Positions 1-12,255 of a stretch of 64,000 nucleotides of DNA are shown piece by piece; the stretch's first letter is position 1; every line of letters begins with the position of its first letter. The stretch is taken from contig JAIGNY010002788.1 of assembly GCA_020152595.1 (NCBI GenBank), positions 805,001-869,000 on the forward strand. Reading direction: 5' to 3'. Source of the DNA: Chiridota heheva. Lineage: Eukaryota; Echinodermata; Holothuroidea; Apodida; Chiridotidae. The notes under the pieces are model-generated. The model made no database searches, had not been told where the DNA came from, and saw only the letters and a list, made by a program, of their open reading frames with translations. Both the position numbers and the translations under genes were made by a program.

Positions 1-1720
1 ATATGGGAAATCTCTTTCGATTTTCAGAAAATTCCTTAAATTTTGAGAAACGTTCTTCAAACCGCTCAATTGTCGAAGAAATTTTCTTTGATTTTTGAAA
101 AATGTTGCCAAATTTCATCAAAATTTTTAATATTTTTTGCTTAATTTGACTAAATCTTAGCTTCCCATAATCTGTGACTTTTCTCTTTCCCCTGTTTCCT
201 ACGCGTCTACAGTGCTGGTGGGGTACCGGGAGAAACGGGCTGGAGAGCGGACCCCCCCCCTCCCCCCTTTTTTTTTTTCTTCTCCCCGTTCCGAAATTCA
301 AAAGAAAATTGCCCTAAAGTCGAAGGGAATTGCCTGAAAATTGATTAAAGTTTCCAAAATTAAAACAAAAAATTCCGAAATTTGATCGAAAATACGCTAA
401 AATTTTGAACTACCTTGCCTAAAAAATGAAGGATTTTTCTTAAAAATCAAAGAAAATTTTCCGGAAATCAAGGAAAGCTCCACTATACAAGAAATTTTTG
501 CAAAAATTGGCCAAACAATTCGCAAAAATAGAAAACCTGCTCAAAAATGGTGTATATTTCCCAAAAATGAAGACTATTTTCCAAAGGCTACTGTGCCCCC
601 TCCCTCACCAAGCCAAAAACCTTTGGTGAAACCGTTACTCAAAATTGATTGTTTATTAACAGATTAATGCAATTTTTCCTTCGTAATGTTTTTGAGTCGG
701 GCAATAAGTCACCACACCTTGAGTAAGATGGTTCCGTACGGCAATTAAGACAAGGAGGTGAACCGATTTACTCTTTTCCTGAAAGAAATCCTAGCGCTTT
801 TTAGACTCTATATACAGATTAAAAAAAAAAATTGCTAACAAATCAAAAATAGTTTCTACGAGCAATCATAATCATTTAAAATATGCTATAGGCCTTCATT
901 GTTCAGCGGCGTAGGAAGATATTTCATATTGGGGGGCCAGATTTTAATTTTGTCCCAAGGAACCTTTAGCTAAAAACCAAAAGGTTGTGTTTTTCCGATG
1001 CTTTATTTCTAAGAAGCTGTTGTAGTGCAGGTGGGATGATAACGTTATCTTATGGACTCCTATTAAATGTCATTCCTTACATTATAATTAACATCTGAGG
1101 ATATTGAGATCTGCTTAATTTTATTTTGTTAATTAGTAGAAACCCCAGTGAGATTTCTAGTCAGCATGTTTCATGGCCCCTTCCCCTCCAAACAGAGATA
1201 TTTTGAATATTATAGTCATATCATTTAAGTAATTTTGTACTATATAGGCAACTATGGAAGAAAATAAGAGATTTTATTTCGTTGGAGGGGAGAGGGGAAA
1301 TTCACCCTGATCCAAATGGCTAAACTCTTGACATCTTTGCATGTTCTCAAGCTTCATCCATCAATTGGGTTCAGGACAAAACTTGATCGGGGAGAGCATA
1401 ACTCATCAGGGGGGAGAGAGGATCAAGATAAACCCATTGAATCAAAGAATATTCTAAACTTTCAAAATATCATTTTAAAGTGCGTGTGTGGGTGCAGGGA
1501 AAGGGTTACGTATATGAAAAACTTATATAATAATGAAAATGTAATAGTCCGGCTTTTAAGGGAAAATCGAAATATTTTGTTGAAACGATTGTCAAGCTGA
1601 TGCTATGACCACTACATCACTGAGGTCCCTTAATTGCTCAAGTTTGTAGATAATTAAACAGCCATAGATTATTTGCTAACGATAGTTAACCCATGAATGA
1701 ATCATCTGAATGAATGAAAG
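1..1720. other. Upstream noncoding DNA
   Basis: A+T-rich sequence with many short AAAATT/GAAATT stretches. A C-run/T-run tract lies at about 250-280. A CAGCGGCGTAGG motif at 890-901, followed by a G-run, resembles the end of the CAGTGGCGTAG-type transposons seen elsewhere in the window. An open frame at 1316-1600 shows no recognisable domain. No gene supported. Confidence 0.5.
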
Positions 1721-2912
1721 CAGAGGCGGCGGAAGATGTTTGAAAGTGAAGGGCAATATAGCTTTATATGGTCAACCTTCCCCTCCACCCCATCACGGAA
1801 AATTTCTAAGATTTTATAGGTTCAAACATTACTGATTACCCATTTTCCCTTCTTTTTAATTTACTACTTCAAAAATTCAAAATATTGTGGTCCAAAAATA
1901 TAGAAACTTTATTTAGGTAAAATATAACAATTTTATCGAAATCTACAACAATTGCTGAATTGAAAAAGGTATAGATCATAAGTTTTGAAATCGGTAGGAT
2001 TTAGATTTATAGATCATGATTAGCCAATTGTATGGTTTATGTAATCGGAATACTTAATGTATAAATTCATGTGAAAAGCAAAAGGGTCCTTATGAAGGCC
2101 ATCATTTTTTTGCTGCTGAGAATAAAATATGTAACTATTTTTAGTGTAAATTAGATGAGATGGCCCAAATTCACTTCCATCTTCAGCGAATCAGTGGCAA
2201 GTGTCCCCATTGTATGTTTTTTTTTTTAGAACCCAAATTAAAGGTGCTCCGTGAACAAAATTGGGGGGTATTTTGCTTGATGCTTGTGTTACTTTCTTCA
2301 ATCTGTCAATCAAAAGATCAATAATGATAAGGGGACTTAAGTGTATTTCAAATAACATTATTATTTTTTAAATCTCTGTATCTCCGTAAAGGGGCACCTT
2401 TTAAACTTTACAAAGAAAATGGGGACAGGACACGTTAGTTTATGTCATTACAATGGTTCGGGTACAATGGCCCATTTTAAAGATACCCCACTAATGAAAT
2501 TTGGAGTGACTCGCATGCTCTAAAAAGATACGGTTTTAAAGAGTTTGCTGGAAAAACAAAGGTAAGAAGAGGCGAAGGCTTTATAAGTATGAAGAAGTCC
2601 AGTATTGTCGAATATGTATAGGGCTGTTGGGCTCCAACGTTTTTCTAGGAAAAAATTTAATAGTGTATGCGCAAGAAATTTCACATTTTTAATCTTTTCA
2701 TGGCAATATTTGTGTCACTTTTCAAATTAGAAATCAGATTTATATGAAAAAAAAAAGGTTTTCAATGTTTAAAAGGGCATGTACTTTCTCTAAAAGGCAC
2801 TTGTCTCCTTTGAAAGGGCATTTTTCCTTTTGAAATAGGGTACTTTTCCTCTCTAAAAAAAGGCACTTTTTAAACTTTTGAGAAAAGGGTTTGTTGGGGG
2901 TGGTGGAACGTG
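1721..2912. repeat. 1.2-kb dispersed repeat, copy 1 (direct)
   Basis: Begins AGGCGGCGGAAG and ends in a block of alternating GGGCA/AAAAG/TTTT runs. Its internal order matches 6511-7728: the AGTGGCAAG-GTCCCC block, a T-run, the ATAATAAGG block, the GCCC(C)ATTT-AAAGATACCCCACTAA block, then GGCACTTTT runs. Divergence by eye is substantial, so it is old. It has no coding capacity. Probably a nonautonomous transposon. Confidence 0.65.
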
Positions 2913-3070
2913 CATAAAACGTGAAAGAATTGCATAATAGGAACATCTGTAACTGCAGGAATTTGTAACTGCATGGAAACGTTGGAATATATATATTTCA
3001 ACAGGTGGAAGGCATCAAGCGTATTGAAATTGCACTTAAAGAATATGGGTGGAGTCATGATATATAGCGA

Positions 3071-3432
3071 GCTAGGGCTTAATTCCAAGCTGTGCGGACG
3101 CTTAATTCCAAACTCTGCGGGATTTAACTCCAAGCTGTTGGGAGCTTAATTCCTAGTTACCGTGGGGGTTTAATTCCAAGCCGTGTGCAGAGCTTAATTC
3201 CAATAGGGATCATTTCTATAACAAATTCTCGATTCCAACAATCCAAGCTGTGTGCAAGGCCTAATTCCGCACTCGGTACGGGGGTCTTAATCATCCAAGC
3301 TCGGTGTAAAGGTTTAATTCCAAGATGTGTGGGGGCTTAATTCCAAGATGTGGGGTTAAATTCCAAGCTGGGGGATGAATTCGAAGGTGTGTGTGTGTGT
3401 GTAAGTGGGGCTTTAATTCCAAACTGTGTGGG
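3071..3432. repeat. Irregular tandem repeat with core TTAATTCCAAGCTGTG
   Basis: About ten diverged units of 20-40 bases share GCTTAATTCCAA(G/A)CTGTG followed by a short G-run. Unit length is irregular, suggesting slippage of an originally short unit. Confidence 0.7.
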
Positions 3433-4547
3433 GAATCTTAAGTCAATTGTTTCTACTTGATATAGGTGATCGTTTGAACCATGTGGGAAAGTAGGGGATT
3501 TAAACATGTACAATATAGGGGACATGGCAATTTTAAGACTATGATCGAGTGGTACATGGCGAGTCGGCCTTGACTGGCTAGCCGGCATTGACTGTACCCG
3601 CCAGGCCATTCACAGTGCTGATGTTTTATAGCAATAAGCAACTTTGAGTCCCAATTCAGTTGAGTTGTGCGAATGTAGATAGATATATTGGGTAGGCCTA
3701 TTTTACATACAGTCTTCAACAGTTAAGGTTAACTAAAGATAATCCGCCTGTTGTTACGGACCAAAAATACAAAAGTAACAGAAGAATGCCAAAAGGTAAG
3801 AACAAGATCAGTGACTTCGAAATTGAATCTGGTGTACTCAAAATTAAAAAGACTTCTTTCAAAAAAACAATATGCAATATGCCTACTCTTAAAGTTAACC
3901 TACTTAAATACCCTAACCTGATACTGTGATAGTGAAGTTGATGAGCTATCTGTATGGTCTTTTTTTGGGCGACGGTTGGTATTTGGGTCCTTTATCATTT
4001 CTAGATAATAATAATCCAGTTCCGCGACAATAATAACATTGATCAATGCGATGATTTCTCTCAAAGTTTCAGGTTCGGCGGAGTTTATGATTTATAAAAG
4101 CTGTAAGATCCACTTTTTATGATATGTCGGCAAACAGTTTAAGGCAAAGATTTTCTCTGATGATTTATCCTCAAGCAGCAGTCAACAAAAATTAAAGTTG
4201 ATTTTAATGAATATCCACACACTGAATGAATGAAGGCAGGCAGGCAATTTTCATTATAAGATAATAAGACACAGTTGATTGTAATTGAATGAAACCGTAA
4301 AAGGGCGTAATCCTCTGATTAGTGTTTCAATTTTAGAATATATTGTCATAATGTTAATGTTCCAAATCGAAAAGATTGCATCAGCAGGTCAGCATGAGTC
4401 ACTGCATGAGATCTAAGTATAATTTTCTCGAACTGTGCCACCCAGTTACAGAATCATAGTGTCATTGCGCAATTTTCGTGTCCTCAGAAATGTTGCTGAA
4501 TTCTGGCGAAAGATCGTATTTAACACTGTGAAGAACTGATGGATGAG

Positions 4548-4610
4548 GACCCGCCGGGAATTGAACCAGGGATCATTGGTATTGTCATTATATGACCACT
4601 AGACCAGCGT
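4548..4610 (-). repeat. tRNA-derived SINE fragment or tRNA pseudogene
   Basis: On the minus strand an A box TGGTCTAGTGG and a B box GGTTCAATTCC lie at tRNA-like spacing, followed by CCGGCGGGTCC. The 5' acceptor half does not pair with the 3' half and one T-stem pair is broken, so it is not a functional tRNA. Confidence 0.6.
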
Positions 4611-5497
4611 ATTTGTGTTTTTTTTTAGCTTTGAGATAATTATAAAAAGTCAGTAATGATGACCAACCCGTGAAACATCCTTTGCAACTGTTGGGATTGT
4701 TCAGCATTGAGAAGGAATGCACTTCAAATGCAATTCAAAGGTGGCAGTCTTGCCACGGTCTAATAACGTCTTTGTCCTGGGAGAACAATAATATTAGTAC
4801 AGACAATAAACAAGGGATCTTAAATTTATGAAAGAGTAGCAATTCATAACAGTATAAAAGATATTAACTTCATAGAAATTTACAGGTTGTGGATGGAGTC
4901 AAGATATATATTTTTGATTTCAAAATTAATCAAATTAATTAAGTATGAAATTTTAAGAACATAAGCATGTGCGCACTATCTAACAACATAAACATGTATA
5001 AGAAGCAAAACTGGCAAGACAGACATCTTATATCGAAAACTGAACTTGTAAAAATTGGAAAAGTTCAAAATGTTTGCACTAAACCACACCCACTCATTAC
5101 TATGTATGATGTCGACACTAAAAACAATAGGGACCATCTTTACGTCATAATTAATCAATGTGGCAAATTTGACATGCCACTGACCGTGTTTACAAGCTTT
5201 TCTTTTTAGTAAAACGACATTATGTCCTGCTCATAATTCGTAATTTAAAACATTTTTATAAGATGGATATCTACACCAATCCTAACACCTTATTTATGCC
5301 AAAGAAGATGCAAAACTAGATATATGGTTATCAAAATATGGGCATCTAAAGATTTATATATTTTTCCTCGGTCACTCATTAATACGTACGATATCGGTAC
5401 TAAAAACTCTAGGGACCATATATGGATCATGATGCATCTATGTGCCAAATATGGCATGGCATTAGGAGATATCGTGTTAACAAGCAAAGCGTCACAG

Positions 5498-6162
5498 ACA
5501 TACACACACACATACGTAGGTACATACATACATACATACATACATATATACATACATACATGCATGCATGCATGCATACATACATACATACATACATACA
5601 TACATACATACATACATGCACTGCATGTATGCATGCATGCATACATGCATACAGACACACAGACAGGCAGACAGACGGACAGACAGACAGAAAGAAAGAC
5701 AGACAGACAAACAGTCATACATACATACAGACAGACAAACAAAAAGACAGAAAGACAGACAGACACAAAGAAAAAAGACAGATAACAGAGAGACAGACAG
5801 ACAAACAATTATACATACATACATACATACATACACACATACATACATACATACATACATACATACATACATACATACATACAACAATACATATACATAC
5901 ATACATACATACATACATACATACATACATACATACACACATACATACATACATACATACATACATACATACATACATACATACATACATACATACATAC
6001 ATACATACATACATACATACATACATACATACATACATACATACATACATACATACATACATACATACATACATACATACATACATACATACATACATAC
6101 ATACATACATACATACATACATACATACATACATACATACATACATACATACATACATACAC
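5498..6162. repeat. Tetranucleotide microsatellite (CATA)n with internal (CAGA)n
   Basis: Runs of CATA/TACA (5520-5640 and 5811-6160) surround a CAGA-rich part (about 5650-5805) with CATG variants. All frames on both strands stay open because the unit has no stop codon, giving Tyr-Ile-His-Thr or Cys-Met-Tyr-Val periodic pseudo-ORFs of up to 285 codons. Not coding. Confidence 0.97.
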
Positions 6163-6280
6163 TGGGCAGACGACTGCATAGGTCCTTGATTCTGATAGTA
6201 TCGGAACCAAAAATGTATACGAGGCTCTTTTTCATAATAAAAAAGAAGAAAAAAAGGTAATTGTAAAAGTGTATGTTTAG

Positions 6281-6336
6281 AGGAAGAAGGAGGGGGAGGG
6301 GGGGGGGGGAGGGGGGGGGGGAGGGGGGGGGGGTGG
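6281..6336. repeat. G-rich tract
   Basis: About 50 bases of G-runs separated by single A residues, with long uninterrupted G tracts; on the + strand it could form G-quadruplexes. It lies about 120 bases after the CATA array. Confidence 0.85.
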
Positions 6337-6510
6337 TTAAGTAAGACAATTTTTTTTCATTTTTGAAATTTTCAAAATTGTACTTGGCCCCAATTGAAAT
6401 TCCCCCTGGCCTCCCCCCAGGTTCCTACGCCACTGTTGTGTGCTTTTTTACTGCAACAAATGTGTGTCTATAACAGTTTGTTACCTATCTTGTACGATTG
6501 GGGGTCCATC

Positions 6511-7728
6511 AGGGGAGGCGGAAGTTTGAATTTGGGTGTGGGGCAGAGGAATTTAGGGGCACTTTTCGACTATTTTGAAAGCATGTTTGACAGCATTATC
6601 TTTAGGGACAATCTCACCCTCCTATCCCCTCGAAAAATCAAACTTTTATCAGTCTGAAACTTATTGGTGATCTTTTGCTTTTGAATCTGCGTCCACAAAA
6701 TTGTTAGATCAAGATATTTTGGGCTAAAATTCGGGAAAATAGGAAATTTTTTACCAAGATTTACAAAAATTGGGAATTTCATAGATCTCGAAATTCGAAA
6801 GATTCAAATTATGATTAGTCAATTGCATTGATCATGAATCAGAAAATTCAATGTCCTAAAATAATGTGACAAGAAATTAAGGACTCTGGTTCAGGGGAAT
6901 TTTCATCATTTTCTTGCTGAAAATAAATTAAGCTAAAAAAATCAGTATATATTAGACAAGATTCAGAATTCACACATTAGTAGCAAGGGTCCCCACGGTA
7001 GTTTTTTTTTTCTGGATCCCAAAATAATGGTGATCAGCCAGTCAAATTTGGGGTGCTTTCACATAGCAAATGTTTGTGTAATTTTGTTAAATCTGTGAAC
7101 AAAAAAATAAGTTATAAGGAGAATGCCTTTCATATTTGATAGAACACTTAAGTTTGTATCTTTCTAAATGGTCACTTTTGAACTTTACAAAGAAAGTGGG
7201 AGAGGGTACGTCAGTCTATGGCAATGGCTCAGATGCAACTTGTTATTTGTGCCCTACATGGGCCCTATTTCAAAGAGATGCCCCACTAAGGAAATTTGGA
7301 ATGGATCGCATACTCATCAAGGACCTATTTAAAAGATTTTTACAAATTATTAGCGGATAAACAAAGGTAGGTAGTTGTAAAGTCTTTTTCAGTATAGGCA
7401 GGTACTGGGTTTTTCAGTAGGCAGGTACTGGATAAGAAAAAAGTCCTATGTAGGGCTGTTGGGTCTCTAATATTGTCTCTAGGGAAACTCGAAATAATGA
7501 AATAGAGAGTATATGCGCGCGAAGCGTGTAAATTTTCTCAATGAGAGTGAAACTTTCAAAGAGAAATGTTTTTCAAAATTTGAGGAAGAGCGTTCCTTCT
7601 CTATAAAGGACAGTTTGTTTTTTTCTGAAAAGGCATATTTCTTTTTCTAAAGAAAAAAAGGCCCTTTTAAGTTTTGAGAAAAGTGAGGAAAGGGAGCGGG
7701 GAAGGGGGAACGTCCCCTGTTCCTCCGC
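6511..7728. repeat. 1.2-kb dispersed repeat, copy 2 (direct)
   Basis: Same block order as 1721-2912, in the same orientation 4.8 kb away. Begins AGGCGGAAG and ends before GTTCCTCCGC at about 7728. Edges rich in G at one end and C at the other look like weak inverted ends, but no target duplication was found. Confidence 0.65.
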
Positions 7729-8346
7729 ATATGGGGACCATGATCATTTGCCGATGAATTTATTTTTATTTAGTGATATTTTACCACACCCAGGTTTTAT
7801 TCCTATCCAGGCTGACTGCCTGACCGGACCGGAGGTTGGCGGCTGGCCGTAATTTCTGGAGGGGTACCCCACTTTCAGGCAGAATAAAAAATATAAAAAA
7901 AACACACAAGATTTTGAAAAACAGTGCCTGCCACTTTGTGGAGAAAAAGTATGCCCCCTTTCCTCTCCTCAACCCCCTCCCTTCTTCATGTAAACAAGTA
8001 ATAACACACACAATTTGTGATGGAGAATTACGGCTCTAGTTGGCGGACGGGGTCACCCACACATAACCCCTGTGGCTTTACGAAATTACGCCCCTGTGGT
8101 CACAATCGTAACTGCTGGGTTGAAGATCGGCACGGAATTCATCCTTGCGTACAACCTTATTACACCTGGCATATAGTTACTTCTAATTCTATAACATTGA
8201 ATGGCTTAACCAAATTTAAAACTAAGTCTGCAGCTTTGAAATCAGTCACGGTCTGAATCTGAATCTGAAACGGTTAAGTCGGCAAAATCCTTCAAGAGGA
8301 CATGAACACCAACCGAGCGTAAAAAGTATGAGTAAAAAAAAAAAAA

Positions 8347-8760
8347 CTAGTTAGCAATACAAGTGTTAGTAAGTTTAGCTTTGAAACAGTTGAGACTTGG
8401 TGCATGTACAATGTCTGACGGTAAAGCATTCCAATCCTTTAGTGTGTGAGGGAAGAAAGAGTGTTTATATACATTCTTTTTAGCATAGAAAACCTGAAAA
8501 TTAAGGTCATGATTATTTCTTGTATTAGCTCTGACGGTGGGAATAAGTTCATCTTTATTGATGGCGACAAGATTGTTATTGATTTTATATAGCATATGTA
8601 GCCGGGTGTTGTATCTTCTTGTTTTTAGCAGGGGCCAATCTGATTTATGAAGCATGTTTTTTACACTAGATTTATAAGAGTAGTCTGCCATACAGAACCT
8701 CTGCCATACAGAACCTGGCTGCTCTCCTTTGAATAGATTCAAGTTTATCCACATCGCACT
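8347..8760 (-). pseudogene. 3' end of a CR1/L2-like LINE reverse transcriptase, decayed
   Basis: Minus-strand frame of about 130 residues with the C-terminal signature of CR1/L2-group reverse transcriptases: SSVKNMLHKSDWPLLKTRR, then LHMLYKINNNLV and HSFFPHTLKDWNALPSDIV. Upstream in another frame is LESIQRRAARFCMA, the usual preceding motif. The two frames are separated by a perfect 16-base tandem duplication (8684-8699 and 8700-8715), which shifts the frame. A poly-A run at about 8335-8346 marks the 3' end, so it is a 5'-truncated minus-strand insertion. Confidence 0.85.
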
Positions 8761-9924
8761 GGTGATGGGGGTCTATTTGAAATATTTTATATTTGTATCA
8801 CTCATCTATACATTTTCTTCTAATACATAAGTTTTGATGCGATATATTTCATACTAATAATGTGAAACCTGATGTGGGGATCTTTCTTAATCCCGAGAAA
8901 GTGAATTGAAAAAAGATAAGTAAAATTAGGTCTATGCTCATAACAGACAAAAGGGGCGAAGTAATAAAGCCAACTCCGTACCATTGACTAAATTTGACCT
9001 GTAGTCAGGTACGTACGTATCGGGCTGAATCACACAAGTTATGCTAGTATACTACAGAGTCCGAGCCAGCTGAAAATACCAACAAAAGATTACTCATCAA
9101 AAATGACTGGCGATGAAGATGCATTGTTGTATTTATGTACTTTGACAACTGAAGAAGTGTATTTGTGCACATTTTAAGGTGAAGGCGTCAAAGTGACGTT
9201 CAAGGGGACCATGTGAATTTGTATTATTGTGCAAATTCATATCCTAACCTTCGACTCCTTATTGACACTGTGTGAGGACATCGGTTAGCCTAACTGTTCT
9301 GTACTGCCACTGGTGATCGGATTAGTAAGTAGGCCTAGCCTAAATACTTCTATTGTTAGGCTAAATTGTTTTAACTTTGAACAGTTATCTGTTAGGCAAA
9401 CTATATTGTTTAGAATGTTTATTAGTTTAAGCAAGTATTAGGTTGAGTAATTACTTTGCTTTCACCGTTTCAGTTTAAACTTAACTCAACTTCGCTCTGA
9501 ATCTCTGATTTAAAAGTACGATTCGATTGGGCCTAGTATTCATTAGGCCCACATACATAATAAATTGACACTGAAGCAATCAGCACACGGAAACTTGAAT
9601 TTGTTTTACACAATGTGAATATCGTAATAACTCAATTAGGCCTACTAAAAGGATAGCCTACACATTTTTCATTCAAAAATAAGTTATAACACATTTAAGC
9701 GTCTTTACATGTAGCATGCACATAAGCATTTTTCTAACCAATAAGAATAAAAAGATAGGACGCTTGCGTTAAGAAATGATTGACATATTTTGAGTGCGTA
9801 TCTGAAACATCTGTGCAGCCGTGAGCAAATGAACACACCATTGTGTGTCCTATTTGCTTATTACCTATGTATAATGCACACAATTTGTATGCATTAATAT
9901 TAACAAAGAACAAGGGCATTAAGG
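8761..9924. other. Noncoding stretch
   Basis: No coding similarity, tandem repeat or transposon end was recognised. A+T-rich with short GCCTA motifs. Confidence 0.5.
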
Positions 9925-10354
9925 TAACGTAACCAACCTTTAAGTCGCCACTGCCTTTAAGTTGCCACCCATCTGCTTTGATCGTTCTGTTTTTCCACGC
10001 ATGCCCCTACTCTTGTAATTATTATCGTAATCGGAAGCCAATTTGGATCAGGTGACATAACCTACCATCAGGTGACTTCATACATGCAAGAAGATGACGT
10101 GATTTAAATTATATCACGTACCTTACAGACCACAAAATTTGATTCGGCCAACTCACTGTTTGACTCTTGTTGTTTGTCATAATTACAAAATTAGAGGACG
10201 CCCTTCCATAGTTATCATTTTCGGTAAGTTTTGTTATCCAAAGAACATTGCTATGATGCCAAATACCTTTTGTAGTCTGTAATGGGGGTGATGAAGTTAG
10301 GGCAGATGACCTTCCTCAAAGTGGTGAGTCAAAGACAGTATAGCGAAGTAATAA

Positions 10355-10440
10355 CAGACCTGCGTGGTGTAGTGGTCAGTGCTTTGTCCTCTCACCCGCA
10401 TGTCCTGGGTTCGAATCCTGGTGGGTCGGCAACCAGTGAG
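10355..10440 (+). repeat. tRNA-Glu-like SINE head
   Basis: A box TGGTGTAGTGG and perfect B box GGTTCGAATCC, with an anticodon-loop-like CTCTCAC as in tRNA-Glu(CTC). Bases 10357-10363 can pair with 10421-10427. The anticodon stem does not pair, so this is a tRNA-derived repeat rather than a gene. Confidence 0.65.
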
Positions 10441-10619
10441 TTCACAACTGGTTATCAAAGGCTGTGGCCGTCTTGATATAAAGTAATGTCCAGTACTGGA
10501 TGCTTTCAGGATGTTAAACTTTGCTATGATATGCTAAATGCATTCTACATGTTAAGGGATAGGGGTCATGAGTTCAAGTGCTGGGGAAATGTTAAAAAGA
10601 CAGAAGGTCATGAATTCCA

Positions 10620-10790
10620 GGAAAAAGATATCTTCATAAGTTAAAAGAGTAGGGTATTGGTTAAGGGGAGTGACAGGTTAAAGGGGTAGGTTTCATAGGT
10701 TAAAACAGTAGGGTTTTATAGGTTAAAGGGGTGGTGTGTCATAGGTTAAGGGGATAGTGTATCATAGGTTAAAGGGGTAGTGTCATTATT
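10620..10790. repeat. Short tandem repeat, core ATAGGTTAAAGGGGTAG
   Basis: Five to six diverged units of about 30 bases carry (C)ATAGGTTAA(A/G)GGG(G/A)TAG, spaced by GTGTATC-like filler. Confidence 0.7.
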
Positions 10791-11612
10791 TCGAAAATGA
10801 ATTAACATCATTAATTTAAGTATTTTTATTTTGTAATAATTTTGTTGACTTTTTTTAATTGATTATGGCTGTCAATAACTTTGGTTTTTTATTTTGAAAG
10901 GACATTGGAGACCTGATGATTTAAACATTCACATTTCATTACTTACTTATTGGAATAAAATGTAGTGGCAACTTAAAGGCAGGGTGACCTTAAAGTCACC
11001 AGGTAGATTTTTTGAAGTTTAAATGCATATTACCTTTAAACTTAAAGTTTCCAATAGAACTGTGACCGTTTAGCATGTACACGCTCGCAAATCTTGTAAA
11101 CGTTTACTAAATATCTCATTGCGAGTAATCGTTTTTCATACATTATAGGCCTAGTGTCTTGCCGTTGAAAATCAATATTCATGATTCAAACCACACACAC
11201 ATTCAGCTGACAAAATTCCAATCAATGATGTTTTACAAACTGTAAACCTGATTAGCATAATTCTTTTTAAATGTGCGAATCACAAATGCGCAGTAATCAC
11301 CAATGAATGGGGATATTATGCACTTTGATTTCACCAAAATCTGAGTAATCTAATTTGTAAAATGCCCCGCGAATGTGCAGCAGTAAACAGTGAAACTAAC
11401 AATAGGCCTAACGTTAGGCCATAAGGCTTCAAATCCCACGCAATCTAGGCCCGTTTTATCAACCAAAAAACACTTGAATCATGACAATCAGTTACATTTA
11501 CATGTAAATATTACCCTGATGAGTCAAATAAATTTTGCAAGAAAGAAAAAATATTGCATAATAAATAAACAGAAAAAGGTTTTAACAGAGCTGAAATTCT
11601 GCATGCTTCGCA

Positions 11613-11623
11613 AAGATGGCGGC
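11613..11623 (+). promoter_or_regulatory. YY1-type motif AAGATGGCGGC
   Basis: A perfect AAGATGGCGGC followed by CATTTTT. In animal promoters this motif often lies just downstream of transcription starts. It is 2.9 kb upstream of the Sos start codon and could mark a leader exon, but it also sits inside a putative transposon, so the link is speculative. Confidence 0.25.
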
Positions 11624-12255
11624 CATTTTTTCAAGAGGACTAATATTTCAGAACTTCCTGGTGGTGGTGGCGTAGTTTTAAAATGTTTTACGGTGAGGTA
11701 TATCATAGGCCTCGGTATGCAAGATTTTCACAGAACTTTGGAAGCCGTAGCGAACAGGCGAATAGGACAAAAAACTTATGCGATGTTGATTTTAAATGAC
11801 ATTGAAAGGAAGTTATCTGTTCTTTCTAAACTGAATTTCCATGCATATTTTCCACAAAAATGATAATTTATACTGTAGAAGTAAGCTTTTTACAATTTGG
11901 AAAGCAAAACTCAGCGTCTATTTGGGCAATGCAGTCAGTACTTTTGCCATACTGGTTGCGCTATTTTTTTACTTCGCCTTGTAGTTTTGGCGCAATTTTG
12001 GTGTATTTCGGAAAATTACGGTACTAAACTCTTGTACACGATACACGCTTGCTTTTTTTGGCGTGTACACGTTTACTCAAATCTCTAAACGTTCACAGCT
12101 CTAGTTGTTAATAAATATAGCTGTTGACTGCATTTTTAACTGTGTGAAGAGTGTTTTGTTTATTCTTGAACAAAAATTTGTAAGTGGATTTATTTCAGGC
12201 CAATATTTTTGCGAAATCTATCACAGAAGTGGCGACTTAAAGACAGGTTACGTTA

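Larger units (their letters stand above)
2913..5497. other. Noncoding stretch with local repeats
   Basis: Contains the GCTTAATTCCAA repeat (3071-3432), a GT microsatellite at about 3386-3404 and a tRNA-derived fragment at 4548-4610. Nothing else is recognised; short open frames here look random. Confidence 0.5.
9925..12255. mobile_element. 2.3-kb terminal-inverted-repeat element, probably nonautonomous
   Basis: TAACGTAACC then TTTAAGTCGCCACT at 9925-9952 is repeated in inverse at 12228-12255 (AGTGGCGACTTAAAG, then GGTTACGTTA). A second inverted copy of CTGCCTTTAAGTTGCCAC (9952-9969) lies at about 10968-10985, and another inverted pair (AACTGTGA.CGTTTAG) at about 11055 and 12095, so elements may be nested. 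The largest frame (11390-11863, 157 codons) shows no transposase motif I recognise. No clear target duplication was seen. Confidence 0.55.

Noticed and set aside
5530..6160. CRISPR-like regular repeat
   Set aside because: No unique spacers; simple microsatellite in a eukaryotic gene locus.
5492..6349. 285-codon minus-strand frame and 255-codon plus-strand frame
   Set aside because: Translations of CATA/CAGA microsatellite (Cys-Met-Tyr-Val or Tyr-Ile-His-Thr periodicity).
10355..10430. Possible tRNA-Glu gene
   Set aside because: Good A and B boxes but the anticodon stem does not pair; treated as a tRNA-derived repeat.
11390..11863. 157-codon plus-strand frame with a Gly-rich stretch
   Set aside because: No recognisable domain, low-complexity codon use, and inside a putative nonautonomous element. 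Kept only as a point to check.
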